Notes: a model not told the origin generated them from the letters alone. DNA of 64,000 nucleotides from Methylobacterium dankookense (GCF_902141855.1 NZ_CABFVH010000006.1:140322-204321); one strand, 5' to 3'; positions 55,510-64,000 are shown, counted from the first letter of the stretch. Translations and numbers: made by a program.

Positions 55510-55582
55510 TCCGCGCCGCCCGTGCTGTCCGTGAAGGCTTCGATATCGGGGCCGGCGGCCGCGGCCGCCAGGGTTCTGCCGC

Positions 55583-56416
55583 TCAGGCTGTGCGGGCCGC
55601 CGCGCGCGCGCCGGCCGCGAGCTCGCGCACGAGGTCGCTCACCGCCGCGACCGTGCCGGCCTGCGCCCGGCCCTCGCCGTCGAGGGAGCGGTGCAGGGCG
55701 TCGACGAGCGCCGAGCCCACCACGACGCCGTCCGCGCCGCGGGCGATCGCCTCGGCATGGGCCCCGCTCTTGACGCCGAAGCCGACCACCACCGGCAGGT
55801 CCGTGTGGCGGCCGATGCGCTCGACCGCCTGCGCCACCTTCCCGAAATCCGGGGTCGCCGTGCCGGTGATGCCGGTGATCGAGACGTAGTAGACGAAGCC
55901 CGCCGTGTTCGCGAGCACCGCCGGCAGGCGGGCGTCGTCGGTGGTGGGCGTGGCGAGCCGGATGAAGGCGAGGCCCTTCTCCAGGGCCGGCAGGCAGAGC
56001 TCGCTGTCCTCCTCCGGCGGCAGGTCGACGACGATCAGGCCGTCGATGCCCGCCTCCACCGCCGCGTCGAGGAAGGCCGCGACGCCGTAGGTGTGGATCG
56101 GGTTGAAGTAGCCCATCAGGATCACGGGCGTGTCGGAATCGCCCGCGCGGAAGCGCCGGATCAGGTCCAGGGTCTTCTGCAGTGTCTGCCCGGCCTTGAG
56201 CGCGCGCAGGCCCGCGGCCTGGATCGCCGGGCCGTCCGCCATCGGGTCGGTGAAGGGCAGGCCGAATTCGAGGATGTCGGCGCCCGCCCGCGGCAGCGCC
56301 TGCAGCACCGCGAGCGAGGTCTCGGGGTCGGGGTCGCCCGCCATCACGTAGGTGACGAGGGCGGCGCGCCCTTCCGCGCGGCAGCGGGCGAAGGTGGCGT
56401 CGATGCGGCTCGGCAT
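55583..56416 (-). CDS. trpA: Tryptophan synthase alpha chain
   Basis: Cleaves indole-3-glycerol phosphate to indole for TrpB (277 aa). Catalytic E50 and D61 lie in [34 protein letters not shown] and [15 protein letters not shown] are typical. trpB and trpF, usually immediately upstream, are not in the window; a divergent histidine kinase gene is there instead. Downstream order trpA-accD-folC is conventional. Confidence 0.96.
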   Translation of the reverse strand: MPSRIDATFARCRAEGRAALVTYVMAGDPDPETSLAVLQALPRAGADILEFGLPFTDPMADGPAIQAAGLRALKAGQTLQKTLDLIRRFRAGDSDTPVILMGYFNPIHTYGVAAFLDAAVEAGIDGLIVVDLPPEEDSELCLPALEKGLAFIRLATPTTDDARLPAVLANTAGFVYYVSITGITGTATPDFGKVAQAVERIGRHTDLPVVVGFGVKSGAHAEAIARGADGVVVGSALVDALHRSLDGEGRAQAGTVAAVSDLVRELAAGARAAARTA

Positions 56417-56627
56417 GGTGCAGGTGCTTGTCGGTTCTGGCCTCTCCCGGCCGCGCGGACGCGACGCGGGATCAAGCCGCCGCGCCTACACCATCGGGGC
56501 CGGCCCGTGAAGCGCGGGGCCGTCCGCGCATCCCGGCAAGCTCCGGTTAAGCGCCTTTGCCAAGGGCTCCTTCAGGCTCCTCTGCGATCCTGGGGCCGAT
56601 CGGCGCTGCCGCCGGGAGAGGCCCCGC

Positions 56628-58655
56628 ATGGACATCGTCACCCTCGCCGCGCTCCTGGCCGCGGGCTTCCTCGCGGGCGTCGCCGCCGCGGTCGCGCTGC
56701 TGCGCCTGCGCCGCGACGCCGCCTTCCGCGAGGAGCCCGAATCCGAGCACCTGCACGACCGGATCTGGCGCATCGCCGAGAGCGAGGAGCGCTACCGCTC
56801 CCTCGTCGCCGCCACCATGGACGTGATCGTGCAGCGCGACGCGCTCGGGCGCATCACCTTCGCCAACGAGGGCTTCGCCCGGCTCATCGGCCGCACGCCC
56901 CTCGACCTGATCGGCGCGAGCGCCGACCTCGCGATCCTGGAGCAGGGGGCGGTCTCGGTGGGCCCGGACGGGGTCCGCCGCGCCGAGCGGCGGATCCGCG
57001 GGGCGGACGGCACGGCGCGCTGGTACGCCTTCGTGGAGATGCCGGTCGGGCGCCCGGACGAGCCGCTGCAATGGCTCTGCGCCGGCTGCGACATCACCGG
57101 CCGCGTCGAGGCCGTGCGCTCCCTCGACGACGCGCTCGCCAAGGCCGAGGCCGCCAACGTCGCCAAGTCCCGCTTCCTCGCCACCGTCAGCCACGAGTTC
57201 CGCACGCCGCTCAACGGCATTCTCGGTATGACCGACCTCGTGCTCGCCACGGGGCTCGATGCTGAGCAGCGTACCTATGTCGAGGCCGTGCGCACCAGCG
57301 GCAAGGCGCTGCTCGGCCTCATCGACGGCATCCTCGACTTCTCGCGGATCGAGGCGGGGCGGATCGACCTCGCCGCCGAGCCCTTCGACCCGGCCGCCAT
57401 CGCCGAGGGCGTGGTCGAGCTGCTCGCGCCCCGCGCCCAGGACAAGGGCATCGAGATTGCCCTCGACGTCGCCGGGGACCTGCCGCAGAGCATGATCGGC
57501 GATGCCGACCGGGTGCGCCAGATCCTGCTCAACCTCGCGGGCAACGCGGTGAAGTTCACGGGGAGCGGCGGCGTCGGCGTGTCGCTGTCGCTGGTGCCCG
57601 AGGGCCTGTGCCTCGCGGTCGGCGATACCGGGCCCGGCATCCCGGAGGAGCGCCTGCCGATCCTGTTCGAGGAGTTCGAACAGGGCGACGGCAGCGCGAG
57701 CCGGCGCCACGAGGGCACCGGGCTCGGGCTCGCCATCACCCGCCGCCTCGCCAGCCGGATGGGCGGGCGCGTCGAGGCCGAATCGCGGCCCGGCCGCGGC
57801 TCGACCTTCCGCGCCGTGCTGCCGCTGCCCGCGGCCGGGGAGCCGGCCCGGGACCCGGCGCCCATGCTCGGCGGGCAGCGCGTGCTGATCGTGGCCGATT
57901 CGCCCTTCCAGGCGCCCTATCTCGCCCGGGCGCTCGCCCGCGCCGGCGCGCCGGCCGTGATCGTGGGCGACCTGAAGGCCGGCCTCGACGCGCTCGCGGG
58001 TGCGCGGTTCGACGCGCTCATCGCCGACCGGGCGCTCGGCGACGAGGCGGTGCGGCGGCTGGCCGACGAGGCCCGGCTCTGCGGCGTCGCCAGCCGGGTG
58101 ATCCTGCTCTCGCCCTTCGACCGGCGCGAGTTCGGGGCGCCGGCCGCGGCGGGCTTCGGCAGCTACCTGATCAAGCCGGTGCGCGCCCGCTCGCTGATCG
58201 AGCGCCTGCTCGCCCCGGCCGCCCCGCGGGACGCCGCGCCCGCGCCGGCGCTCCCCGCCCCGCCGCGTCCGGCCGCGCGCCGCCGGGTCCTGCTCGCCGA
58301 GGACAACCCGATCAACGCGCTGCTCGCCACCCGCGCCCTCGAACGGCTCGGCGCCGAGGTGGTGCACGCCGCCGACGGGCTGGAGGCCCTGGCCCGCTAC
58401 GTCGAGGCCGGGCCCTTCGACCTCGCCCTGATCGACGTACGCATGCCCAATCTCGACGGCCACGAGACTGCCCGACGCATCCGCGCCGCCGAGGCGGGCG
58501 GGCCCGTGCACCTGCACCTCGTCGCGCTCACCGCCAATGCCGGGCGCGAGGACGAGCGCGCGGCGCGGGAGGCCGGCTTCGACAGGTTCCTCGCCAAGCC
58601 CCTCGACCTGAAGGCCCTGCCCGGCCTGCTGGAGCGCGACGCCGCGGCGGCGTAA
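56628..58655 (+). CDS. Hybrid sensor histidine kinase (PAS-HisKA-HATPase-REC-REC)
   Basis: Membrane-anchored hybrid kinase (675 aa). One N-terminal membrane segment (about 3-27) is followed by a PAS domain (about 52-165), HisKA with H189 in TVSHEFRTPLNGILG, and a HATPase (ILLNLAGNAVKFTG, GDTGPGIPEE, GTGLGLAITRRL). A degenerate receiver (about 415-530, LIADRALGDEA) comes next, then a complete receiver with D603 in LIDVRMPNLDGHE and the KP pair near the end. No transmembrane sensor domain is present, so the signal is probably cytoplasmic via PAS. No response regulator is adjacent. Confidence 0.9.
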   Translation: MDIVTLAALLAAGFLAGVAAAVALLRLRRDAAFREEPESEHLHDRIWRIAESEERYRSLVAATMDVIVQRDALGRITFANEGFARLIGRTPLDLIGASADLAILEQGAVSVGPDGVRRAERRIRGADGTARWYAFVEMPVGRPDEPLQWLCAGCDITGRVEAVRSLDDALAKAEAANVAKSRFLATVSHEFRTPLNGILGMTDLVLATGLDAEQRTYVEAVRTSGKALLGLIDGILDFSRIEAGRIDLAAEPFDPAAIAEGVVELLAPRAQDKGIEIALDVAGDLPQSMIGDADRVRQILLNLAGNAVKFTGSGGVGVSLSLVPEGLCLAVGDTGPGIPEERLPILFEEFEQGDGSASRRHEGTGLGLAITRRLASRMGGRVEAESRPGRGSTFRAVLPLPAAGEPARDPAPMLGGQRVLIVADSPFQAPYLARALARAGAPAVIVGDLKAGLDALAGARFDALIADRALGDEAVRRLADEARLCGVASRVILLSPFDRREFGAPAAAGFGSYLIKPVRARSLIERLLAPAAPRDAAPAPALPAPPRPAARRRVLLAEDNPINALLATRALERLGAEVVHAADGLEALARYVEAGPFDLALIDVRMPNLDGHETARRIRAAEAGGPVHLHLVALTANAGREDERAAREAGFDRFLAKPLDLKALPGLLERDAAAA

Positions 58656-58734
58656 AGGGGCGCTCGCTCCACGGCGCGCCCTACATCGGCCCCGCGCGTT
58701 GACAGCGCGGCGGCACGCGACGAACAGGACGGCC

Positions 58735-59004
58735 ATGGCACAGGACGCATCTCAGAATCGGGACGGGTCGAGCGGCGCGCTCGCGGCCTGGGGCGTGGTC
58801 GTCCTGACCGTGGCGACGGTGCTGCTCGGCGCGCTCCTGCCCGGGCACCGGCCCGCGGCGGTGTCGCCCGCCACCGATTCGGCCTGTCTCGAATGGAGCG
58901 ACGGCTGCCAGGTCTGCCAGCGCCACGCCGAGGGGCCGGCCTGCTCGCTGCCCGGCATCGCCTGCACCCCGGGCGAGCCCCGCTGCCTGCGCCGCGGCGG
59001 GTGA
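58735..59004 (+). CDS. Small membrane-anchored six-cysteine protein
   Basis: Unrecognised protein (89 aa). A short polar N-terminus is followed by one membrane segment (about 17-36) and a small domain with six cysteines (51, 58, 61, 70, 77, 84), including a CxxC at 58-61. By the positive-inside rule the orientation is uncertain; a periplasmic location with disulfides, or a metal site, are both possible. Its stop overlaps the GTG start of gluQ (GTGA), so the two are translated together. The even number and spacing of cysteines support a real gene. Confidence 0.65.
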   Translation: MAQDASQNRDGSSGALAAWGVVVLTVATVLLGALLPGHRPAAVSPATDSACLEWSDGCQVCQRHAEGPACSLPGIACTPGEPRCLRRGG

Positions 59005-59873
59005 GCGCCGCCCATCTCCGCTTCGCGCCGAGCCCGAACGGGCGGCTGCATCTCGGCCACGCCTATTCGGCGCTTCTCAACGCGGTGATCGCCGAGCGGC
59101 TCGGCGGCCGGCTCTCGCTGCGCATCGAGGACATCGACCCGGTCCGCTCCCGGCCGGAGCTGGTCGCGGCGATCGCCGACGACCTCGCCTGGCTCGGCAT
59201 CGCGTTCACGGGCCCGGTGCGGCGCCAGTCGGGGCACATGGCGGATTACGCCGCCGTGCGCGACCGGCTCGCGGCGCGCGGCCTCGCCTATCCCTGCTTC
59301 TGCTCCCGCGGGCAGATCCGCGCCGCCGTCGCGGCCGACCCGCCCTGCGACCCTGATGGGGTGCCCCATTATCCCGGCACCTGTCGGTCCCTGAGGCCGG
59401 CGGAGGCGCGGGCGCGCATCGCGCGCGGCGAGCCGCATACCTGGCGTCTCGACATGGCGCGGGCGCTGGCGGAGGTGCCCGCCGCCCTGGCCTATACGGC
59501 CTTCGATCCCGAGGGCGGGGAGCGCGCCGTCCCGGCCGATCCGGCCCGCTGGGGGGACGCGGCGATCGCCCGCCGCGACGTGCCGACGAGCTACCACCTC
59601 GCCGTGGTCCACGACGATGCAGGCCAGGGCATCACCCATGTGGTGCGCGGCCGCGACCTGGAGGCGGCCACCGACCTGCACCTGCTCCTGCAGCGCCTGC
59701 TCGGCCTGCCGAGTCCGCGCTACCACCACCACGCCCTGATCCTCGACCCCGCGGGCGACAAGCTCGCCAAGTCCCGCGGCTCGACGAGCCTCGCGGACCT
59801 GCGCGCCGCGGGCGCGACGCCGGAGGACCTGCGCGCGCAATTGCGCGGCATGTCCGGGTTCCCAAAGGGATGA
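59001..59873 (+). CDS. gluQ: Glutamyl-Q tRNA(Asp) synthetase
   Basis: Paralogue of the GluRS catalytic domain (290 aa) that attaches Glu to queuosine in tRNA(Asp). The HIGH-like motif is LRFAPSPNGRLHLGHAYSAL; RIEDIDPVRSRPELVA follows; the KMSKS counterpart is GDKLAKSRGS. The zinc-binding cysteines are in YPCFCSRGQIRAAVA and PGTCR. No anticodon domain, as expected. The final codons and TGA stop lie in the first hairpin of a family B repeat. The GTG start overlaps the preceding gene. Confidence 0.92.
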   Translation: MSAAHLRFAPSPNGRLHLGHAYSALLNAVIAERLGGRLSLRIEDIDPVRSRPELVAAIADDLAWLGIAFTGPVRRQSGHMADYAAVRDRLAARGLAYPCFCSRGQIRAAVAADPPCDPDGVPHYPGTCRSLRPAEARARIARGEPHTWRLDMARALAEVPAALAYTAFDPEGGERAVPADPARWGDAAIARRDVPTSYHLAVVHDDAGQGITHVVRGRDLEAATDLHLLLQRLLGLPSPRYHHHALILDPAGDKLAKSRGSTSLADLRAAGATPEDLRAQLRGMSGFPKG

Positions 59874-59962
59874 TCCCTTTGGCGGGGTGCCGGGGCAGGG
59901 TCCCGGCATGGTCTCGGGCTCCGCCCGAACCCGCGAAAGGGATGATCCCTTTCGAAACCCGG
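59854..59962. repeat. Dispersed three-hairpin repeat, family B copy 2
   Basis: Hairpin 1: ccaaaggga-tga-tccctttgg (59862-59882), whose loop is the gluQ stop codon. The middle part is an imperfect hairpin around tcgggctccgcccga. Hairpin 3: cgaaaggga-tga-tccctttcg (59934-59954). It matches 49753-49863 in block order and ends three bases before the stop codon of the LOV kinase gene on the minus strand. Confidence 0.85.
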
Positions 59963-59964
59963 AT

Positions 59965-60996
59965 CTAGCTGTCGGCGGTCAGGGGCATGCGGAGCACGGC
60001 GCGCGTCCCGGTCGGTGCCGCCGCCGACCAGATGAGCGGCGCGTTGAGCTGGCGCGCGAGCATGCGCACGATGGTCGTCCCGAACGAGGTCTCCTCGCTC
60101 TCGGTCTCGGGCATGCCGGGCCCGTCATCGGCGATCTCCAGGCACAGATGCCCGTCCTCCTGCCGGATGCCGACCGTGATCCGGCCCGGCCGCTTGGCGA
60201 AGGCGTGCTTCAGCACGTTGGTGACGAGCTCGTTGACGATGATCGCGAGCGGCGCGGCCTTCTGCGCCGAGACGCGGACCGGCTCCAGGTCGAGCACGAC
60301 CGCGATGTCGTCCCGGCCCGTGGCGCCGACGAGGTCGGTCACGATGTCCTCGATGAAGTCGGCGACCGAGAACCGGGTGGCGTCGTCGGACTGGTGCAGC
60401 CGCCGGTGCAGGGTCGCCAGCGCCTCGATCCGGCGCAGCATGGAGGACAGGGTCTCGCGCAGGCCCTCGTCCGACACCCGGCTCATCTGCAGCGCGACCA
60501 GGGCTGAGACCATCTGCAGGTTGTTCTTCACCCGGTGGTCGATCTCGCGCAGCAGCGCGGTCTTGGCCTGCATCTCCTGCCGCCGCTCGGTCACGTCGGC
60601 CTGGGCGGCGAAGAAATGGCGCAGCCGCCCCGCCTCGTCGAAGACGGGGCTGATCGAGAGCGCGTTCCAGAACGGGGTCCCGTCCTTGCGGTAGTTCAGG
60701 ATGTCGATCTTGATGTCGGTCCGCGCGCGCAAGGCCGCCGCGATGCGCCGCCGCGCCTCCGGATCCGTGCCGGGCCCCTGGAGGAAGCGGCAGTTCCGGC
60801 CCTCGATCTCGTGGCGGGCATAGCCGGTCAGCCGCAGGAAGGCGTCGTTGGCGAAGACGATGGGGTCGTCGTCCCGGTACGGATCCGTGAGGACGACCGG
60901 GAGGCGCGTGGCATGCAGGGAGGCGGCGAAGGGATCGAAGCGGACCGCGTCGTATGCCGGACGCTCGGCCGCCAGCCCGGTCGCGGGCAGGGTCAT
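59965..60996 (-). CDS. LOV-domain blue-light histidine kinase (HisKA_2 type)
   Basis: Cytoplasmic photoreceptor kinase (343 aa). The LOV domain (about 30-138) has the flavin motif GRNCRFLQG with the adduct-forming C69, and the NYRKDGTPFWNALSISP block that contacts FMN. The kinase half has the phospho-acceptor H154 in EIDHRVKNNLQ, followed by NELVTNVLKHAF and DDGPGMPE, the HisKA_2 group related to HWE kinases. In known relatives light changes autophosphorylation and controls general stress response or attachment. No response regulator is adjacent. Confidence 0.92.
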   Translation of the reverse strand: MTLPATGLAAERPAYDAVRFDPFAASLHATRLPVVLTDPYRDDDPIVFANDAFLRLTGYARHEIEGRNCRFLQGPGTDPEARRRIAAALRARTDIKIDILNYRKDGTPFWNALSISPVFDEAGRLRHFFAAQADVTERRQEMQAKTALLREIDHRVKNNLQMVSALVALQMSRVSDEGLRETLSSMLRRIEALATLHRRLHQSDDATRFSVADFIEDIVTDLVGATGRDDIAVVLDLEPVRVSAQKAAPLAIIVNELVTNVLKHAFAKRPGRITVGIRQEDGHLCLEIADDGPGMPETESEETSFGTTIVRMLARQLNAPLIWSAAAPTGTRAVLRMPLTADS

Positions 60997-61204
60997 CGGA
61001 TCGCTCTCCGGTCCCGGCCGCTCAACGGGACGGTCGGACCAACGAGGGCAATCATCGGGGACGGCCTAGACTTGTCAATCGCATACAATGCGCCGAACGA
61101 CAGTTTTTTCCGCGTAGAAATCGGGACTTCCAGCCGACGATGCTGAAAACTGCACAGCTTCTGCAGCCATGGGCGGCGCGGCCCCGGGATGATCGCCCCG
61201 CGCC

Positions 61205-63244
61205 CTACCGGACGGCGGCGTCGCGCTGCGCCATCGCGGTGGCGCTCTTCGATTGCTGCATCTCGGCCTCGATCACCTCGCGCTGGCGCTTGAACTCGGC
61301 GAGCAGGCGCCCGTCGAGCTCGCGCCCGCGCGGCACGCGGATCTTCATCGGATCGACGAAGTGGCCGTTGATGATCACCTCGTAGTGCAGGTGCGCGCCG
61401 GTCGAGAGGCCGGTCGAGCCGACATAGCCGATCACCTGCCCCTGCCGGACCCGGGTGCCGGCGCTGATGCCGCGGCCGAACCGCGACATATGGTTGTAGG
61501 TGGTGACGTAGCCGTTGATGTGCTGGATCTCGACGCGGCGCCCGTAGCCCGAATCCCATTCCGCCTTGATCACGGTGCCGTTGCCGGCCGCGACGATCGG
61601 CGTGCCGATCGGGTTCGCCCAGTCGACGCCCGTGTGGAGCTTGGCGTAGCCGAGCACCGGGTGGCGGCGATAGCCGAAGCCGGAGCGCATGATGCCGTCG
61701 GCGATGGGCTTGCGGATGAGGAACTTCTTCAGCGAGCGGCCCTGCTCGTCGAGATAGTCGATCGAGCCGTCGTCGGGCGACTGGAAGCGGTAGATCTTGC
61801 GCACCTCGCCGCCGAGATTGAGCGCGGCGTAGAGCAGGTCCGGCCGCTCCGCGCTCTGCCCGCCTTCCTCGTCGTAGGTGTAGAACACGTCGAGGCTATC
61901 GCCGCCGGTGATCCGGCGCTGGAAGTCGAGGTCGTAGCTGAACACCCGCACCACGTCCTCGACGGTGGCGCGCGGCACCTCGTGCTTGGCCGCCGTCTCG
62001 TAGAGGCTCTGGTAGAGGCGCGGGCCCGAGCCGTTATCCTCCTCGTCGTCGTCCTCGCTCGTCTCCGCCGCGGGGGCGGGCTTGCGGGAGGGCGTGTCCT
62101 CCCGGGGTGGGGCGACCGAGACGAAGGCCGCGCGGTCGTTGATCGCCGCGATCCCCTCGATGCCGTTCTCGCCGTAGAGCACCACGCGCGTCACCTGCCG
62201 CGGGTCGCTCGGCTTGGCGCCGGGGGCGATCTGCACGCGCAGGCGCTGGCCCTCCACGAGCGCGCCCGTGCGGGCCTTGCCGCCGAGCGCGGTGACGATG
62301 CCGCGGATCTGCTCGTCGCCGGCAAAGCCCGTGGCCTTGAGGAGCGCCTCCAGGGTCTCGCCGCGTTTCAGCGCGAGGTCGCGCTCCTCGACGAGGGGCG
62401 CCTCGCCCGTGCGCAGCTCGACCTTGGCGAGCTTGGTCACGTTCTCGGGGACGACCAGCACCTCGATCGCCTTGAACGGGTTCTCGCGTCCCGCGGCCGG
62501 CGCGGCCGGCTCGGCGGCGGCCGATTGCAGGGTGCGCGAGAGCATGATCTGCGGGGCGATCGGGATGGCCGCGCGCCGCCCCGCCTCGGCCGCGATGCGG
62601 CGATCCTCCTCGACCTGCGCGGTCACGGCGTCGTCGCCGAGCGCCGGGGCGTTCGCGTCGACGCTCGCCTCGGCGAGGCCGCGCTTGACCACGCTCACCT
62701 CGGCGCCCGGCGCGTCGGCGGATCCGGGATCGGGCGCGCGCTCGACGGGCTCGTCCGAGACGAACTTCATCGGGTCGAAGGGCGGAATGTCGGTGGCGTA
62801 GAGGCCGGTGGTCTGGGCGAGCCCGGCGGTGATCCGCACGAAGGGCTTGACCTTGATGATCTCGCGGTCGCCGAGCTTCACCGTCACCGGGGCGCGGAAG
62901 CTCTGCTTGGCCGAGGCGATCATCACGTTGCGCACCAGCCGGTCACCCTTGCGGGCGAGGTTGGTGCCGCCCTCGCTCGGCTGGGGCCGGGCGGGAACCG
63001 TGACGCGCTCGGGGATCGCCGCGAACGAGGTCTCGCCCTGGAGGGAGACGTGGAGCGCCGCGCCGATCAGGCCGGCCCCGGTCAGGCCGGTCAGCGCGCT
63101 GGCGCAGAGCCAGCGCAGATTCACCGCCCGCCGGTCGATCCGCGCGGCCTCGGGCCCGAGCAGGTCGAGCGGCGGCTCGATCCCGTGTGCCGGCCCGCGG
63201 GTCGACGCGCCGGGAACACCGATCTTCAGGCGGTCACGCGTCAC
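61205..63244 (-). CDS. M23 peptidoglycan endopeptidase with LytM domain
   Basis: Membrane-anchored cell-wall hydrolase (679 aa). One membrane segment (about 44-68) anchors a long periplasmic part with a probable LysM/OapA-like region (RGETLEALLKATGFAGDEQI). The C-terminal LytM domain (about 550-650) keeps the zinc ligands: LHTGVDWANPIGTPIVAAGN and TGAHLHYEV. It could cut cross-links or act with a divisome factor. The start is a GTG at 63244. The C-terminal tail is a short charged helix. An opposing rRNA leader lies upstream. Confidence 0.9.
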   Translation of the reverse strand: MTRDRLKIGVPGASTRGPAHGIEPPLDLLGPEAARIDRRAVNLRWLCASALTGLTGAGLIGAALHVSLQGETSFAAIPERVTVPARPQPSEGGTNLARKGDRLVRNVMIASAKQSFRAPVTVKLGDREIIKVKPFVRITAGLAQTTGLYATDIPPFDPMKFVSDEPVERAPDPGSADAPGAEVSVVKRGLAEASVDANAPALGDDAVTAQVEEDRRIAAEAGRRAAIPIAPQIMLSRTLQSAAAEPAAPAAGRENPFKAIEVLVVPENVTKLAKVELRTGEAPLVEERDLALKRGETLEALLKATGFAGDEQIRGIVTALGGKARTGALVEGQRLRVQIAPGAKPSDPRQVTRVVLYGENGIEGIAAINDRAAFVSVAPPREDTPSRKPAPAAETSEDDDEEDNGSGPRLYQSLYETAAKHEVPRATVEDVVRVFSYDLDFQRRITGGDSLDVFYTYDEEGGQSAERPDLLYAALNLGGEVRKIYRFQSPDDGSIDYLDEQGRSLKKFLIRKPIADGIMRSGFGYRRHPVLGYAKLHTGVDWANPIGTPIVAAGNGTVIKAEWDSGYGRRVEIQHINGYVTTYNHMSRFGRGISAGTRVRQGQVIGYVGSTGLSTGAHLHYEVIINGHFVDPMKIRVPRGRELDGRLLAEFKRQREVIEAEMQQSKSATAMAQRDAAVR

Positions 63245-63512
63245 GAAGGCTTCCCGGTCCGGCTGTCCTGTCTGGCGATGAAGACCATGTCGGGGGATAC
63301 GGTGTCGAGATTGAGGCTGAGGCGGGCGCGGGGCAGCGCCGCGCGCCTGTCACCCGGCAAACCCGTCATAGAGGAGCGATCTCCGCTCCTCCCATTCACC
63401 TACTTCACTGAGGCGCCGCACAAGCTGCCTCCATGGAGAGCCCAAGGGGGGCCGGCCTCTGGGCGTGTCATGGTGGTGTCGTTGAAATTTCGCGGTCCTG
63501 TCGTTTGGGGAG

Positions 63513-63541
63513 TTGACGGGCCGGCGGGCGGTCCGTATACC
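63513..63541 (+). promoter_or_regulatory. Probable rRNA operon promoter P1
   Basis: ttgacg and tatacc separated by 17 bases. It lies about 390 bases before the boxA-like element and points toward the expected 16S gene. The region 63245-63512 between the M23 gene and this promoter holds a small hairpin (gaggagcg/cgctcctc, about 63371-63391) and no gene. Confidence 0.55.
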
Positions 63542-63737
63542 CCGGTCATCGGCGCCGGGCCGCACCGCTCTTCAGCGGGTTGCGGTGGTGTCGCTTCTTC
63601 TGAGATTGCTGGCGGGACGATCTGGCGGGAGCCGGGTTTGTCCGCGTCTGCTGTGTCTGGAGAAGGGTGTGGGCTTCGTTTTGGCCTGTCTGGTTTTGCC
63701 GCTTCGGCGGTGGTTCTGGCGGGGATGAGGAACGGAG

Positions 63738-63765
63738 TTGACACGGTCGAGCGAGGGCCTTAAAC
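63738..63765 (+). promoter_or_regulatory. Probable rRNA operon promoter P2
   Basis: A perfect ttgaca -35 box, a 16-base spacer and ttaaac as -10. Tandem promoters are normal for rRNA operons. It lies about 165 bases before the boxA-like element. Confidence 0.6.
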
Positions 63766-63902
63766 GCCCTCCACCGCTGAGACGGACCTCTCCTTGGGGC
63801 GGTCGGTAGCACGGTTCTCCAAGGCGGGCAAGCGGATTTCGGGGTGGATACCTCGGGTTTCGGGCCTGGTGCGGAGCAGGACTTTCCGGGGGTGACCCCG
63901 GC

Positions 63903-63913
63903 GCTCTTTGACA
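63903..63913 (+). promoter_or_regulatory. boxA-like antitermination site of an rRNA leader
   Basis: gctctttgaca, followed by agtgaat and, further on, a gaaagagaagcgtgggcgg stretch. This wording is typical of alphaproteobacterial rRNA leaders just before 16S. A small hairpin (cgggggtgaccccgg) precedes it. The 16S gene itself begins beyond base 64000. Confidence 0.7.
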
Positions 63914-64000
63914 AGTGAATGACGAGAAAGAGAAGCGTGGGCGGCGTTTGTCCTTGCGGATCTGGATTGGTGGCTTCGGCTGCTGGTCTGGGTCGTGAGA

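Overview
The window is chromosomal DNA from a very GC-rich alphaproteobacterium, most likely Methylobacterium/Methylorubrum (Hyphomicrobiales). The genus is inferred from overall character: AddAB instead of RecBCD, a fused TsaE-sugar kinase next to MurU, an AccD that lost its zinc ribbon, a C-terminally extended ribosomal protein S2, a LOV-type histidine kinase and many signalling proteins. No sequence comparison was run. Genes are dense, and most of the window is core metabolism and information processing. I see no phage, insertion sequence, CRISPR array, tRNA or rRNA gene inside the window. The last ~500 bases look like the leader of an rRNA operon whose 16S gene would start just beyond the right edge.

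Layout. 1-4.2 kb: 3' part of der, a secreted glutathione peroxidase, a GGDEF protein with a degenerate receiver and a LuxR-type regulator. 4.2-9.7 kb: topoisomerase IB, a glycosyltransferase/methyltransferase pair, a flavin reductase and three small proteins of unknown role. 9.7-15.3 kb: a tight run pdxJ-acpS-lepB-rnc-era-rsmC-like-rsuA-like. 16.3-18.4 kb: rpsB-tsf. 18.5-20.6 kb: two exported beta-propeller proteins. 20.9-27.0 kb: an orphan ParA-like ATPase, an M20 dipeptidase and a three-subunit molybdenum aldehyde oxidoreductase. 27.3-30.8 kb: a double AprI/Inh-domain protein, a 2-hydroxyacid dehydrogenase and leuC. 31-34.6 kb: an EmrAB-type efflux pump divergent from its TetR regulator, with two matching palindromic operators. 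34.6-39.9 kb: an ABC-F ATPase, dxr, cdsA, frr, pyrH (uppS is missing). 40-51.8 kb: DoxX, tsaE-kinase fusion, murU, addB, addA, a PQQ-type sugar dehydrogenase, trxA. 52-56.4 kb: an outer-membrane beta-barrel, folC, accD, trpA. 56.6-63.2 kb: a hybrid histidine kinase, a six-cysteine membrane protein coupled to gluQ, a LOV histidine kinase and an M23 peptidase. 63.5-64 kb: rRNA operon promoters and boxA.

How genes work together. pdxJ, acpS, lepB, rnc and era are a typical alphaproteobacterial housekeeping operon. tsaE-kinase and murU fit cell-wall sugar recycling. addB/addA form one repair enzyme. The aldehyde oxidoreductase subunits are translationally close and must act as one complex. emrA/emrB/tetR form a self-contained inducible efflux module.

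The least ordinary content is non-coding. At least three families of dispersed palindromic elements sit between genes. One puts the stop codon of gluQ in a hairpin loop. Another exists in one version with closed palindromic arms and one version in which the arms are split by two further palindromes. I did not find a clearly new multi-gene system. The best candidates for a second look are these mosaic repeats, the efflux control region with an apparently shared -10 element, the six-cysteine protein coupled to gluQ, and the signalling proteins with altered receiver domains.
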